A stretch of 64,000 bases of DNA from Pseudomonas fluorescens (GCF_902497775.2 NZ_OZ024668.1:395826-459825), one strand, 5' to 3'; positions 19,345-31,974 are shown, numbered from the stretch's first letter. The notes: a model not told the origin generated them from the sequence alone. Numbers and translations are program-made.

Positions 19345-20124
19345 TTACTCGTCCGCGTGATCGCGCAGGAACACCAGGTTGTCGGCCTTCGACAGCTCGG
19401 CACTGTAGTAATAGCCCTGCACATCGAACTGCTTGAGCTGCTCGGGATCGTTGATGCGTTCCTGGATCACGAAGCGGCTCATCATGCCGCGGGCCTTTTT
19501 GGCGTAGAAGCTGATGATCTTGTACTGGCCGTTCTTGAAGTCGCGGAACTCGGTGTTGATCACCCGCGCCTTGAGGGCATTGCGCTTGACCGCGCTGAAG
19601 TACTCGTTGCTGGCTAGGTTCAGCAGCAGGTCGTCGCCTTGCTCGGCCAGGGCCTGGTTCAGCCACTCGCTGATGCGCGTGCCCCAGAAGGCATACAGGT
19701 CCTTGCCACGGGCGTTGGCCAGCTTGGTGCCCATCTCCAGGCGGTAGGGCTGCATCAGGTCCAGCGGGCGCAACAGGCCGTACAGGCCGGAGAGCATGCG
19801 CAGGTGGTCCTGGGCGTAGCTGAAATCGTCTTCGCTGAGGGATTGCGCATCGAGCCCGGTGTAGACGTCGCCCTTGAACGCCAGCAGTGCCTGCTTGGCG
19901 TTGTCCGGAGTGAAGGCCGGGGTCCAGCTGCCGAAGCGTGCGGCGTTAAGCCCGGCGAGCTTGTCGGAGAGGTGCATCAGCTCGCTGATCTGCGCCGGCG
20001 ACAGCTCGCGCAGTTGCACGATCAGTTCCTGGGAATCGTCCAGGTACTGTGGCTGGGTGTAGCGCGGGGTCACCGGCGGGGTGTCGTAGTCGAGGGTCTT
20101 GGCGGGGGAAATCACCGTCAGCAT
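19345..20124 (-). CDS. yaaA: Peroxide stress protein YaaA (DUF328)
   Basis: 259 residues from the ATG at 20122-20124, giving the family start [17 protein letters not shown]. Typical internal motifs are [33 protein letters not shown] and [13 protein letters not shown] near the C-terminus. In E. coli YaaA lowers free iron and limits oxidative DNA damage; it binds DNA through a helix-hairpin-helix fold. A longer frame to 20208 adds residues unlike the family. The gene stands alone, back to back with the deacetylase-like gene. Confidence 0.92.
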   Translation of the reverse strand: MLTVISPAKTLDYDTPPVTPRYTQPQYLDDSQELIVQLRELSPAQISELMHLSDKLAGLNAARFGSWTPAFTPDNAKQALLAFKGDVYTGLDAQSLSEDDFSYAQDHLRMLSGLYGLLRPLDLMQPYRLEMGTKLANARGKDLYAFWGTRISEWLNQALAEQGDDLLLNLASNEYFSAVKRNALKARVINTEFRDFKNGQYKIISFYAKKARGMMSRFVIQERINDPEQLKQFDVQGYYYSAELSKADNLVFLRDHADE

Positions 20125-20258
20125 CAGGTCGGCTCCTTTATTCGTGGCGTCGATTCTACGGGGCGGGGGCGGCGATCTCCAGCTATCAAGGCAATAGCCA
20201 CAGACCATCCCGACACTTGGCGCTATAGTGCGCGGCGAGGAAAACGGAGAGCCCGATC

Positions 20259-21386
20259 GTGCGTATTGCCCTTCTCTTACTGGTTGGCCTGTTCAGCTTC
20301 ACAGCCCAGGCCGCGCCAGCCCCGGTCGCTAGCTTCGACCGCAGTCACTGGCCGGAGCAGATCGACAGCCCGGCGCTGTTCGATGTCGCCTCGCGCGCTG
20401 AAATCCTCGGTTTTGCCCGGGTGCTGGGCGAAAGCGAAATGCTCGAGCAGGGCGCCCTGGCGGCGCGGCTGAACCTGCGCCAAGTCAACCTGCTGTCGGT
20501 GAACATCGTGCGCCAACGCCTGTGGCAGCGTTTATGGCGCAACTACGACCTGGCGCAGAAGAGCTGCGAGCAGGACGCCTCGTTCTGCTATGCCATTGAC
20601 GATCTGGCTGATTTTCGCAAGCAGACGGCGACCTTCAAAGTCGCCGCCGACTCGTTCTACGCCGGCTGGGTCGAGCCGAGCCGGGCTTTCCATGAGCGTT
20701 ACCTGGATGAGTTACTGCGCAAGGCCGCACTGTTCCCGCAGACCTCAAGCGAAATCGAGCGCTTCTCGGACCTTGAGCGCAAGGGCGACGAACTCAACGA
20801 CCGGCTGTTCATGCTGACCTTCGACGGCGGTCCTTCATTGACCGGTGGCAGTACCGATGGCCTGACCGAGTTTCTACGTCGGCAACAGCTCGGCGCGACC
20901 TTCTTTGTGCTGGGCAACAGCCTGCAGAACCGTCGCGACAAGACTTCGCTGGCTGACCTGCGTGCGCTCTACAAGGGCCAGTGCGTGGGCTTGCAGGGCT
21001 GGCAGTACCGCTCTCATGGGCAATGGCAGGGTTGGCAGGACTCGGTGTTGCGCAGCCAGGCGCGGGTGCAGGGCGACTTGCCGGAGCAGTATGTGCCGTT
21101 GTTCCGGCCGCCTTACGGCCAGCGCCGCGCCGACAGCCAGGCATTCTTCACCAGCCAGCATCTGCAGGTGGTGTTGTGGGATATCGATGCCCAGGATCAG
21201 GGCGCGTTGAACGGCGAGCAGTCGGCCCAGCGCGTGCTGACCTTGATGCTGCTGTGGCGCAAGGGGCTGATCCAGTTTCACGACGCCCAGCCCAAGGCGC
21301 AGGAGGCGGTAGCCTGGTTGCTCAAGCAAACGGCGCAAAGTGGAATTGGCTGGGAAGATTGCAGGAATTTCGGCGAAAAGCTGTGA
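20259..21386 (+). CDS. Polysaccharide deacetylase-like secreted protein with altered metal site
   Basis: 375 residues with a clear signal peptide ([19 protein letters not shown]). The C-terminal half resembles a NodB domain: LTFDGGPS (around residue 187), [16 protein letters not shown] (around 285) and LWDIDAQDQ. The first motif is normally TFDDGP; here the second Asp, a metal ligand, is Gly. The second motif (HSxxH) appears as QYRSH, with the first His replaced. Motifs 3 and 4 look normal. It may bind glycan without deacetylating, or use a different site. The first 170 residues are helical and unassigned. Confidence 0.75.
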   Translation: MRIALLLLVGLFSFTAQAAPAPVASFDRSHWPEQIDSPALFDVASRAEILGFARVLGESEMLEQGALAARLNLRQVNLLSVNIVRQRLWQRLWRNYDLAQKSCEQDASFCYAIDDLADFRKQTATFKVAADSFYAGWVEPSRAFHERYLDELLRKAALFPQTSSEIERFSDLERKGDELNDRLFMLTFDGGPSLTGGSTDGLTEFLRRQQLGATFFVLGNSLQNRRDKTSLADLRALYKGQCVGLQGWQYRSHGQWQGWQDSVLRSQARVQGDLPEQYVPLFRPPYGQRRADSQAFFTSQHLQVVLWDIDAQDQGALNGEQSAQRVLTLMLLWRKGLIQFHDAQPKAQEAVAWLLKQTAQSGIGWEDCRNFGEKL

Positions 21387-21726
21387 AAAGGTCAGGGGCG
21401 GTGGAAGAGCGGGAATAAAACGTCGCACGCATTTCACATGACTGGATTTATGACTGTAGCGGTGCTTTGCCCCTGCGCCAAGGGCTAATTGGCCGATCGA
21501 AAAATAAACTTCAAAAATACGTAAAAATGCTTTTTTCGGTCATGGGTTTTGCGGTATTACGAAGACAGACCGCCGAACCCTGCAGCACAGGTGGCGTCCT
21601 ACGGCCCATTCTTTGTTCGCAGCTCCCTACCCGTAACGACGCGGGCCTGGGGAGAACCGGCGGCCACTTCGCGGCGCAGCACCGCACAGGTATTGCGTCG
21701 TCTGGCTTCCACAAAGGTGACCGAGT
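21387..21726. other. Intergenic stretch upstream of the phoH-type gene
   Basis: 340 bases between two plus-strand genes. I see no convincing gene, RNA or repeat. An A/T-rich patch around 21500-21535 could hold promoter elements for the downstream gene, and a GC-rich segment follows. Confidence 0.4.
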
Positions 21727-23121
21727 ATGGATGATCAAGGACGCACCAATTCCTCCAACCAGCCAATCCTTTATGTGCTCGATACCAATGTACTGATTCA
21801 CGATCCAAACGCCTTGCTCAACTTCGAGGAGCACCACGTCGCCATCCCGATGACGGTGCTGGAGGAGCTCGACAAACTCAAGACGGGCAAACAGACGATT
21901 GCCGCCGAATGTCGCCAGGCGATCCGTCTGATCGACCAGACCCTGGGTGATGCCTCGCCGACTGATGTCGAGCAGGGCGTGCCGATCCAGCGTGGCAAGA
22001 GCGGCCCCAAAGGCTTCCTGTCGATTCTCATGAGCCCGCGCAACGAGCCCAACCGCCTGCTGCCGGAAAACCTCAACGACAACATCATCATCAACCAGTT
22101 GCTGGAGCTGCGCAGCCGGCGCCAGGAACTGGACGTGGTGCTGGTGACCAAAGACATCAACATGCGCCTCAAGGCCCGCGCCTGCGGGATCGCGGCCGAG
22201 GACTACAGCACCGACCAACTGGTCGACGACGTTTCCTTGCTGTCCAAGGGGTATCACAGTGTCACCGGGTCATTCTGGGACCGCGTCAGCAAGGTCGAGA
22301 CCCGTCAGGATCATGGCCGCACCTGGCACCGGGTACAGATGATCGACAACCTGCCGGCCGTGCACATCAACGAGTTCATCATCGACGAACAGGGCTTCGT
22401 TGGCTGGATCAAAGGCATCAAGGACGGCGAGCTGGTGCTGCTCGACCTGCACCAGGAGCCGCTGCTGCACCAGGAGGCCTGGGGCCTCAAGCCTCGCGAC
22501 ATTCACCAGAGCCTGGCGCTGTTCGCCTTGCTCGACCCGGATATCCACCTGGTCAACCTGACCGGCGCTGCCGGCTCCGGCAAGACCATCCTGGCCCTGG
22601 CTGCCGCCATCGAGCAGACCATGGTCAGCAAGCGCTACCGGCGCATCATCGCCACCCGCAGCGTGCAGGGGCTGGACCAGGAGATCGGTTTCCTGCCGGG
22701 CACTGAAGCAGAAAAAATGGAGCCCTGGCTCGGGGCAATCACCGACAACCTCGAAGCCCTGCACATGGATGATGAAAACACTCATGGCAGTGTCGAGTAC
22801 ATCCTTGAGCGGGTGCCGCTGCAGTTCAAGTCGCTGAACTACATTCGCGGTCGCAGCTTCCAGCAAAGCCTGATCCTGATCGACGAATGCCAGAACCTAA
22901 CCCCGCACCAGATGAAAACCATCATCACCCGTGCCGGTACCGGTTCCAAGGTGATCTGCCTGGGTAACCTGGCGCAGATCGACACCCCTTACCTGTCCGC
23001 CACCAGCTCGGGCCTGACCTACCTGACCGAGCGCTTCAAGGACTTCCCCAACGGCGTACACATCACCCTGCAGGGCGTGCCGCGCTCGATCCTGGCCGAA
23101 TACGCCGAATCGCATCTGTAA
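21727..23121 (+). CDS. PIN domain-PhoH family ATPase
   Basis: 464 residues with two domains. The N-terminal PIN domain (residues about 14-150) has the acidic nuclease residues in LYVLDTNVLIHDP and MTVLEELDKLK. The C-terminal PhoH ATPase has a Walker A (GAAGSGKTILALAAA, around residue 280), a Walker B LILIDECQNLTP and a following QMKTIITR. Fusion proteins of this type (YlaK/PhoH2-like) are thought to act as RNA helicase-nucleases. The long form rather than the short PhoH form is clear from the PIN part. A terminator follows directly. Confidence 0.92.
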   Translation: MDDQGRTNSSNQPILYVLDTNVLIHDPNALLNFEEHHVAIPMTVLEELDKLKTGKQTIAAECRQAIRLIDQTLGDASPTDVEQGVPIQRGKSGPKGFLSILMSPRNEPNRLLPENLNDNIIINQLLELRSRRQELDVVLVTKDINMRLKARACGIAAEDYSTDQLVDDVSLLSKGYHSVTGSFWDRVSKVETRQDHGRTWHRVQMIDNLPAVHINEFIIDEQGFVGWIKGIKDGELVLLDLHQEPLLHQEAWGLKPRDIHQSLALFALLDPDIHLVNLTGAAGSGKTILALAAAIEQTMVSKRYRRIIATRSVQGLDQEIGFLPGTEAEKMEPWLGAITDNLEALHMDDENTHGSVEYILERVPLQFKSLNYIRGRSFQQSLILIDECQNLTPHQMKTIITRAGTGSKVICLGNLAQIDTPYLSATSSGLTYLTERFKDFPNGVHITLQGVPRSILAEYAESHL

Positions 23122-23129
23122 CCCAGGCA

Positions 23130-23157
23130 CCGGGCGGTCATGCCGCCCGGTTTTTTT
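23130..23157 (+). terminator. Rho-independent terminator after the PIN-PhoH gene
   Basis: An 8-bp GC stem (CCGGGCGG / CCGCCCGG) with a 5-nt loop is followed by seven T residues. Confidence 0.9.
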
Positions 23158-23215
23158 CGCTTCGAAGACCTGACCCCAGGGTTTACACTCTTTGCTCCTG
23201 AACAGGAGGAAAGCT

Positions 23216-23692
23216 GTGCTCACTCATCTCGATTCCCAAGGTCGCGCCAACATGGTCGACGTCACCGATAAAGCCGTGACGTCGCGTGAAGCCGTGGCCG
23301 AAGCGCGGGTGCGCATGCTCCCGCAAACCCTGCAGATGATCGTCGAAGGCGAGCACCCCAAGGGCGACGTGTTTGCCGTGGCGCGCATTGCTGGCATCCA
23401 GGCGGCAAAGAAAACCAGCGACCTGATCCCGTTGTGCCACCCGTTGCTGCTGACCAGCGTCAAGGTCGAACTCAGCGCTGAAGGCAACGACACCGTCTAC
23501 ATCGTCGCCCGTTGCAAGCTGGCCGGGCAGACCGGCGTGGAAATGGAAGCCCTGACCGCCGCCAGCGTCGCGGCGCTGACCATCTACGACATGTGCAAGG
23601 CGGTCGACCGCGGCATGATCATCGACGGCGTGCGCGTGCTGGAGAAACTGGGCGGCAAGAGCGGCCATTACCAGGCGGATGAAGTGAAATGA
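23216..23692 (+). CDS. moaC: Cyclic pyranopterin monophosphate synthase
   Basis: 158 residues from a GTG start at 23216, chosen because AGGAGG lies 7 nt upstream; an earlier in-frame ATG at 23192 precedes that site. Family motifs are [20 protein letters not shown] (metal/substrate His) and [20 protein letters not shown]. With MoaA it converts GTP to cyclic pyranopterin monophosphate, the first step of molybdenum cofactor synthesis. The gene's stop overlaps the moaD start by 4 nt. Confidence 0.96.
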   Translation: MLTHLDSQGRANMVDVTDKAVTSREAVAEARVRMLPQTLQMIVEGEHPKGDVFAVARIAGIQAAKKTSDLIPLCHPLLLTSVKVELSAEGNDTVYIVARCKLAGQTGVEMEALTAASVAALTIYDMCKAVDRGMIIDGVRVLEKLGGKSGHYQADEVK

Positions 23693-23934
23693 GCATTAAG
23701 GTGATGTATTTCGCCCGTTATCGGGAAGCTCTGGGTGTTGATGCCGAGAAGCTCGAGGGTTCGTTCGCTACCCTGGATGACGTACGCAAGGCACTGGTCG
23801 CAAAGGGCGGCAAGCATGATGTGCTGAGCGAACAGAACCTGATGTGCGCGCGTAACGAAGAGCTGTGCAAGCTGGATGAGCCGCTCGAAGACGGTGACGA
23901 AGTGGCGTTCTTCCCGCCCGTGACCGGAGGCTGA
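23689..23934 (+). CDS. moaD: Molybdopterin synthase sulfur carrier subunit
   Basis: 81 residues with the ubiquitin-like fold pattern and the required C-terminal Gly-Gly (PPVTGG), which is adenylated and thiocarboxylated. It donates sulfur to the pterin within the MoaD-MoaE synthase. The ATGA overlap with moaC and the 2-nt gap to moaE show a single translational unit. Confidence 0.95.
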   Translation: MSIKVMYFARYREALGVDAEKLEGSFATLDDVRKALVAKGGKHDVLSEQNLMCARNEELCKLDEPLEDGDEVAFFPPVTGG

Positions 23935-23936
23935 GC

Positions 23937-24383
23937 ATGAGCGTTCGAGTCCAGAGCGAACCCTTTGATCCGGGTGTCGAAGTCAATGCCATGCACGCGG
24001 CGAATGTCGGCGTTGGTGCGGTGGTCGGCTTTGTTGGCTATGTGCGCGACTTCAATGATGGCCAGGAAGTGGCGGGGATGTTCCTCGAACACTACCCGGG
24101 CATGACCGAAAAGGCCCTGGCCAAGATCGTGGTTGAAGCCGAGGCGCGCTGGCCACTGCTCAAGGTCGAGGTGCTGCACCGCATCGGCGGCCTTGAACCG
24201 GGTGAGCCGATCGTTTTTGTCGGTGTTGCCAGTGCCCATCGCCAGGCCGCGTTCGACGCCTGCAACTTCATCATGGACTACCTCAAGACCCGCGCGCCGT
24301 TCTGGAAGAAGGAACAGACCGGGGTCGGCCCGCGCTGGGTTGAAGGCAAGCAGAGTGATGAAGAGGCTGCAGGGCGCTGGTAA
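23937..24383 (+). CDS. moaE: Molybdopterin synthase catalytic subunit
   Basis: 148 residues. Motifs are VGFVGYVRDFNDG, LEHYPGMTEKAL, HRIGGLEPGEPIVFVGVAS and FIMDYLKTRAPFWKKE, the last with the catalytic Lys residues. It inserts two sulfurs into cyclic pyranopterin monophosphate. Last gene of the moaC-D-E operon; a REP follows. Confidence 0.96.
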   Translation: MSVRVQSEPFDPGVEVNAMHAANVGVGAVVGFVGYVRDFNDGQEVAGMFLEHYPGMTEKALAKIVVEAEARWPLLKVEVLHRIGGLEPGEPIVFVGVASAHRQAAFDACNFIMDYLKTRAPFWKKEQTGVGPRWVEGKQSDEEAAGRW

Positions 24384-24389
24384 CCCTGA

Positions 24390-24457
24390 TCGCGGGGCAA
24401 GCCCGCTCCTACAGGAGGCTCATTGTGGGAGCGGCGGTGCGGCGATCCGACTTGACC
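24390..24457. repeat. REP pair, right copy degenerate
   Basis: An intact REP (ATCGCGGGGCAAGCCCGCTCC, from 24390) faces a changed copy (GGGAGCGGCGGTGCGGCGATC, to 24457). It lies just after moaE. Confidence 0.8.
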
Positions 24458-24474
24458 CGTGATGCTTCTGCTTA

Positions 24475-24527
24475 TTGAGTTTTTATACAAAAAAGTCCAG
24501 TATGGAATTATAAGTACAAAATAATTC
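24475..24527 (+). promoter_or_regulatory. Promoter and candidate DauR operator of the solute-binding protein gene
   Basis: A likely sigma-70 promoter is TTGAGT (24475-24480), 17 nt, CAGTAT (24498-24503). Overlapping its -10 is a two-part motif, AAAAGTCCAGTATGG (24491-24505) and ACAAAATAATTC (24516-24527), that recurs in front of dauB. In dauB the two parts abut; here they are 10 nt apart. The assignment to DauR is inference from the shared motif and neighbourhood. Confidence 0.5.
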
Positions 24528-24600
24528 CAGGCCGACCCTTGCCTGCCCCTATTCCTCTGTCTTGCAACACACCTCCAACAACGAGCGAGAGAGACCCGTC

Positions 24601-25377
24601 ATGAACAAGTTCACCCTGATCAGCGGTCTGGCCCTGAGCCTGATGGCCAGCAGCAGTCTGTTCGCCGCTGGGGATACCCTGCGTATCGGCATCGAAGCCG
24701 CCTACCCACCCTTTGCCTCGAAGAATGACAAGGGCCAGATCGTCGGTTTCGACTACGACATCGGCAATGCCCTGTGTGCCCAGATGCAGGTCAAGTGTGA
24801 GTGGAAAGAGGTCGAGTTCGACGGTCTGATCCCTTCGCTGAAAGTGAAGAAAATCGACGCCGCCCTGTCGTCGATGACCATCAGCGAAGAACGCAAGAAA
24901 TCCGTGGACTTCACCCACAAGTACTATTTCACTTCATCGCGGCTGGTGATGAAGAAAGGCGCGGTGGTCGATGACCAGTACGCGAGCCTCAAGGGCAAGA
25001 CGGTTGGCGTGCAGCGCGCGACCACCACTGATCGTTACGCCAGCGAAGTGTTCGAACCCAAGGGCATCAAGGTCAAGCGCTACGGCAACAACGAAGAAAT
25101 CTACATGGACCTGGCATCCGGTCGGGTCGATGCGATTTTTGCCGACACCATCCCGCTGGAAGACTTCCTGTCCATGCCACGTGGTGCGGACTACGCCTTT
25201 ACCGGCCCAGAGCTGAAAGATCCGAAATACGTCGGTGAAGGCGCCGGGATTGCCGTGCGCAAGGGCAACGGCGAGCTGGTCAGCAGGCTCAACCAGGCCA
25301 TCGACGATATCCGTGCCAACGGCGAATACCAGAAGATCCAGGCCAGGTACTTCAAATCCGATATCTACGGCGACTGA
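24601..25377 (+). CDS. Amino-acid ABC transporter substrate-binding protein (Lys/Arg/Orn type)
   Basis: 258 residues from the ATG at 24601. The signal peptide is [24 protein letters not shown]. The mature protein has the HisJ/ArgT family start [31 protein letters not shown] and the [18 protein letters not shown] hinge region, which favours cationic amino acids. No permease or ATPase genes are next to it, so it may serve a transporter encoded elsewhere. It converges on dauR and shares a promoter motif with dauB, which suggests D- or L-arginine uptake. Confidence 0.9.
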   Translation: MNKFTLISGLALSLMASSSLFAAGDTLRIGIEAAYPPFASKNDKGQIVGFDYDIGNALCAQMQVKCEWKEVEFDGLIPSLKVKKIDAALSSMTISEERKKSVDFTHKYYFTSSRLVMKKGAVVDDQYASLKGKTVGVQRATTTDRYASEVFEPKGIKVKRYGNNEEIYMDLASGRVDAIFADTIPLEDFLSMPRGADYAFTGPELKDPKYVGEGAGIAVRKGNGELVSRLNQAIDDIRANGEYQKIQARYFKSDIYGD

Positions 25378-25388
25378 TCGCCGTTGTA

Positions 25389-25418
25389 CTCAAGGCCTGG
25401 CGCTGATCAGGCCTTGAG
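25389..25418. terminator. Perfect 11-bp stem-loop between converging genes
   Basis: CTCAAGGCCTG and its exact complement are separated by 8 nt. It overlaps the last codons of dauR and lies 12 nt after the binding-protein stop. No T-run follows on either strand, so it is at best a weak bidirectional terminator. Confidence 0.5.
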
Positions 25419-26033
25419 TTCCTTCAGGTGCTTGTACACCGTCGCCCGTCCCATCCCCAGCACATTGGCCACATAGTTGGCCGCACTCTTGCCCTTGAAC
25501 GCGCCTTCGGCATGCAGGGCCAGCACCAGCTCGCGCTTGTGGTCGCGGCTGAGCAGGTTGAGGCTCAGTTGCCGCTGGCGCAGCCAGCTGTTGAGGAAGG
25601 TGTTGATGCGCTCCTGCCAGTCATCGCGAAACAGTGCATCGGGCTGCGGGATCAGCTTGCTCGGCGAAAGGAACAGGTCGAGCGCCGCCTTGGCGTTCTC
25701 GAACAGGGAAATGTTCAGGTTGATGCACAGCACCGCCAGCGGCTTGCCGGCCGGGTCGCGCAGCACGGTGCTCAGCGAGCGGATCTTCTGACCGTCCCAG
25801 TTGAGCTTTTCGTACGGGCCGATGTTGGTCTCGTCGGTGCCTTCCTCGAACATGTCCTCCAGGGCCGCATCATCGCCAACCTCGCGCTTGGACAGGTTGT
25901 TGGCGATGTAGTCGATCTTCTGGCTGCGCAAATCGTGCAGCACCACTTCGGCGTGGGGGAAGAACAGGGTGGCGATGGCGTCGGCGATGGCCCGGTAGTT
26001 GTGCAGGGCTGGATCGGGGCGGGGTGTGGGCAT
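25407..26033 (-). CDS. dauR: YheO-type PAS/HTH regulator, DauR
   Basis: 208 residues. The N-terminal YheO/PAS_6 domain (residues about 10-120) holds FFPHAEVVLHDLRSQKIDYIANNLSKR and GQKIRSLSTVLRD. The C-terminal HTH is in KSAANYVANVLGMGRATVYKHLKEL. In P. aeruginosa the dauBAR operon for D-arginine catabolism is controlled by a protein of this type. The gene order dauB-dauA-dauR is the same here, which supports the name. It should respond to D-arginine or a product. Confidence 0.85.
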   Translation of the reverse strand: MPTPRPDPALHNYRAIADAIATLFFPHAEVVLHDLRSQKIDYIANNLSKREVGDDAALEDMFEEGTDETNIGPYEKLNWDGQKIRSLSTVLRDPAGKPLAVLCINLNISLFENAKAALDLFLSPSKLIPQPDALFRDDWQERINTFLNSWLRQRQLSLNLLSRDHKRELVLALHAEGAFKGKSAANYVANVLGMGRATVYKHLKELKA

Positions 26034-26107
26034 TCGGGCAGGCTCCAGGCGGTGTCAGCGCCCTTGGCGAAAGGGCGCTGGGAGTGTGCCGCAATCGCGG
26101 CCGGGCG

Positions 26108-28199
<2,092 letters not shown>

Positions 28200-28213
28200 G
28201 CGAAGCTCCAAAT

Positions 28214-28255
28214 GAACTATTTTGTCTATTATGGACTTTTAGTTTATTTGGGCAA
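28214..28255 (-). promoter_or_regulatory. dauB promoter and candidate DauR operator
   Basis: On the minus strand TTGCCC (28250-28255), 16 nt, CATAAT (28228-28233) fits a sigma-70 promoter. The motif AAAAGTCCATAATAG (28226-28240) directly followed by ACAAAATAGTTC (28214-28225) covers the -10 and start site. Both halves recur in front of the solute-binding protein gene. A repressor here would block initiation. Confidence 0.5.
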
Positions 28256-28275
28256 TATGGGTAGGTGTAAAAAGC

Positions 28276-28331
28276 ATCGCGGGGCAAGCCCGCTCCTACA
28301 GGGTTGTGTAGGAGCGGGCTTGCCCCGCGAT
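28276..28331. repeat. REP pair
   Basis: Two intact, inverted REP copies around a short GTT-rich loop, between rhlB and dauB. Confidence 0.9.
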
Positions 28332-28344
28332 AGGTTCAACGCAA

Positions 28345-29790
28345 TCAGTGATGCTTGCGCGGTACCGGTTTGAGCAGCTCGGTCGGCGGCATCTCGCAGC
28401 TGATCTTGCGTCCCAGCAGCTCTTCGATGGCTGGCAACTGGTACGAGTCATCCTCACCGGCAAAGCTGATCGACACGCCGCTGGTGCCGGCACGACCGGT
28501 ACGGCCGATGCGGTGCACGTAGTCGTCCGGGTCTTCCGGCAGGGTGAAGTTGATCACGTGGCTGATGCCGTCGATGTGGATACCGCGGCCAGCCACGTCG
28601 GTGGCGACCAGCACGGTGATGCGTCCTTCACGGAAGCTTTCGAGGGTCTTGATCCGCTTGTGCTGCGGCACGTCGCCCGACAGCTGGGCGGCGTTGACGC
28701 CGTCGCGCACCAGGCGTTCTTCGATGCGCCGCACTTCATCCTTGCGGTTGGCGAAGACCATCACCCGTTCCCACTTGTTCTCCGTCACCAGGTTGTACAG
28801 CAGCTTGTACTTGTCGCTGCCGGCCACGGCATAGACGTGCTGCTCGACGGTTTCGCTGGCGACGTTCTCCGGCTCGATCTCGACGATGGCAGGATCGGTG
28901 GTCCACTGCTTGGCCAGGTTCATCACGTCTTCGGTGAAGGTGGCCGAGAACAGCAGGGTCTGGCGTTCGCTCTTGGGTGGCGTCTGGCGGATGATCTGCC
29001 GGACCTGGGGGATGAAGCCCATGTCGAGCATGCGGTCGGCTTCGTCCAGCACCAGTACCTCGACCATGTCCAGGTGTGCTTCGCCGCGCTGGTTGAAGTC
29101 CAGCAAGCGGCCCGGGGTAGCCACCAGGATGTCGCAGTGGCGGGCTTCGAGGGCCTTGAGCTGCTTGTCGAAGTCCATGCCGCCGACGAAGGTCATGACG
29201 TTCAGGCCGGTGTATTTGGTCAGCGCCGCGGCATCCTTGGCGATCTGCACCACCAGCTCGCGGGTCGGGGCGATGATCAGCGCCCGTGGCTCGCCCATGT
29301 AGCGCTCTTTCGGCGGCGGGGTCTGCTGCAACTGGGTGATGATCGAAATCAGGAAGGCCGCGGTCTTGCCGGTACCGGTCTGGGCCCGGCCGATGGCGTC
29401 TTTGCCACGCAGGGTGTAGCCCAGGACCTGAGCCTGGATCGGCGTGCAGTATGGGAAGCCAAGGTCGTGGATCGCATGCATCAGCTCGGGCGAGAGCTTG
29501 AAGTCATGGAAACGGGTCTTGCCTTCCTGGGGCTCGACGGCGAAGTCTTCCAGCTTCCAGGTAGAAGCTGCAGGTTTTGGCTTGCGCTCACGGCGCGGCT
29601 TGGCCTCGGCCGGTTTCTCGGCGCGGACCGGGGCTGGTGCAGGGGCTGCGGCCTCGGTCTTGAGCGGAGCCGACGGGGCAGGGGCCTGGGGTGCTGCGGG
29701 CGGCTGCTTCACGGGGGCAGCGGTTTCGGTGGCGAGTTGCTCAACCTCGCTCTTGCCGAACATCTTCTTGAGTGCTTTGAGCACGGTCAT
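28345..29790 (-). CDS. rhlB: DEAD-box ATP-dependent RNA helicase RhlB
   Basis: 481 residues. A low-complexity Ala/Pro/Lys-rich N-terminal stretch (to about residue 80) precedes the helicase core. The core has [11 protein letters not shown] (Walker A), [20 protein letters not shown] (DEAD), SAT in [17 protein letters not shown] and [10 protein letters not shown]. It unwinds structured RNA and in E. coli works in the degradosome. The end of the gene is next to dauB, as in P. aeruginosa. Confidence 0.92.
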   Translation of the reverse strand: MTVLKALKKMFGKSEVEQLATETAAPVKQPPAAPQAPAPSAPLKTEAAAPAPAPVRAEKPAEAKPRRERKPKPAASTWKLEDFAVEPQEGKTRFHDFKLSPELMHAIHDLGFPYCTPIQAQVLGYTLRGKDAIGRAQTGTGKTAAFLISIITQLQQTPPPKERYMGEPRALIIAPTRELVVQIAKDAAALTKYTGLNVMTFVGGMDFDKQLKALEARHCDILVATPGRLLDFNQRGEAHLDMVEVLVLDEADRMLDMGFIPQVRQIIRQTPPKSERQTLLFSATFTEDVMNLAKQWTTDPAIVEIEPENVASETVEQHVYAVAGSDKYKLLYNLVTENKWERVMVFANRKDEVRRIEERLVRDGVNAAQLSGDVPQHKRIKTLESFREGRITVLVATDVAGRGIHIDGISHVINFTLPEDPDDYVHRIGRTGRAGTSGVSISFAGEDDSYQLPAIEELLGRKISCEMPPTELLKPVPRKHH

Positions 29791-29886
29791 CTCATCAATT
29801 GGTTAAGGAATGTACGCCGGGCAGTGTAATGCAAGAATCGGGCGCGGCGTAGTGGATTGCACTGACAACTACAGGGAACGCTTCTT

Positions 29887-30695
<809 letters not shown>

Positions 30696-30878
30696 ATGAA
30701 ACTCCTGATGCGAGGTTACACGTTTTGGACGGTAACACCCGTTAGCGGTCCCCAAGGCTGTCACAGAACAGCGCATTGCGCCAATTGACCCAAAAACAAG
30801 CCAACACGGGTCGGATGCGCCTCATAAGGGTGCGGTGCAATCCCGGCTCACACAACAAGAGCAAAACTGGAGGTTTGA

Positions 30879-31907
30879 ATGAAGATGTTGAAATCCACAC
30901 TGGCAGTGGTTACCGCTGCTACCGCGTTGGGTATCAGCGGTTTCGCACAGGCAGGTGCGACCCTGGACGCAGTACAGAAGAAGGGATTCGTTCAATGTGG
31001 CGTCAGTGACGGTTTGCCGGGCTTCTCGGTGCCGGATGCCAAGGGCAACATCGTCGGGATCGACGCCGACGTCTGCCGCGCGGTGGCCGCTGCGGTGTTC
31101 GGCGACGCCAAGAAGGTCAAGTTCAGCCAGCTCAACGCCAAGGAGCGCTTCACGGCGCTGCAGTCCGGCGAAGTCGACGTGCTGTCGCGCAACACCACTT
31201 GGACCAGCTCCCGTGACGCCGGCATGGGCCTGGTGTTCGCCGGTGTTACCTACTACGACGGCATTGGTTTCCTGGTCAACAAGAAGCTCGGCGTTTCCAG
31301 CGCCAAGGAACTGGACGGCGCAACCATCTGCATCCAGGCCGGTACCACCACCGAGCTCAACGTTTCCGACTACTTCCGCGCCAATGGCCTGAAGTACACC
31401 CCGATCACCTTCGACACTTCCGATGAGAGCGCCAAGTCGCTGGAGTCCGGTCGTTGCGACGTGCTGACCTCGGACAAGTCGCAGCTCTACGCACAGCGCT
31501 CCAAGCTGGCCGCCCCGGCCGATTACGTGGTACTGCCAGAGACCATCTCCAAGGAGCCACTGGGCCCGGTAGTGCGCAAAGGCGATGAAGAGTGGTTCAG
31601 CATCGTCAAGTGGACCCTGTTCGCCATGCTCAATGCCGAAGAGATGGGCATCAGCTCGAAAAACGTCGAAGCCGAAGCCAAGGCCACCAAGAACCCTGAC
31701 GTGGCCCGTATGCTCGGCGCCGACGGCGAGTACGGCAAAGACCTGAAACTGCCGAAGGACTGGGTCGTGCAGATCGTCAAGCAGGTCGGCAACTACGGTG
31801 AAGTCTTCGAGAAAAACCTGGGCAAGGAAACCCCACTGCAAATCGACCGCGGTCTGAACGCCCTGTGGAACAACGGCGGCATCCAGTACGCGCCACCGGT
31901 GCGCTGA
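30879..31907 (+). CDS. aapJ: General L-amino acid ABC transporter, periplasmic binding protein
   Basis: 342 residues with a signal peptide (MKMLKSTLAVVTAATALGISGFAQAG). The longer size and motifs KGFVQCGVSDGLPGFSVPDAKGNIVGIDADVCRAVA, LSRNTTWTSSRDAGMG and FAGVTYYDGIGFLVNKK are those of AapJ/BztA rather than HisJ. It binds a broad range of L-amino acids. GGAGG lies 6 nt before the ATG. First gene of aapJQMP. Confidence 0.94.
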   Translation: MKMLKSTLAVVTAATALGISGFAQAGATLDAVQKKGFVQCGVSDGLPGFSVPDAKGNIVGIDADVCRAVAAAVFGDAKKVKFSQLNAKERFTALQSGEVDVLSRNTTWTSSRDAGMGLVFAGVTYYDGIGFLVNKKLGVSSAKELDGATICIQAGTTTELNVSDYFRANGLKYTPITFDTSDESAKSLESGRCDVLTSDKSQLYAQRSKLAAPADYVVLPETISKEPLGPVVRKGDEEWFSIVKWTLFAMLNAEEMGISSKNVEAEAKATKNPDVARMLGADGEYGKDLKLPKDWVVQIVKQVGNYGEVFEKNLGKETPLQIDRGLNALWNNGGIQYAPPVR

Positions 31908-31974
31908 CGGTTGCGGCCTGCGGCGGCATTCGGCCGCCGCAGGCTGTTCGGTTCCCTTCCTTTCGGGGCATTAC

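Noticed and set aside
25389..25418. Strong 11-bp stem-loop as a true rho-independent terminator
   Set aside because: Neither strand has a T-run after the stem, so only a weak call was kept.
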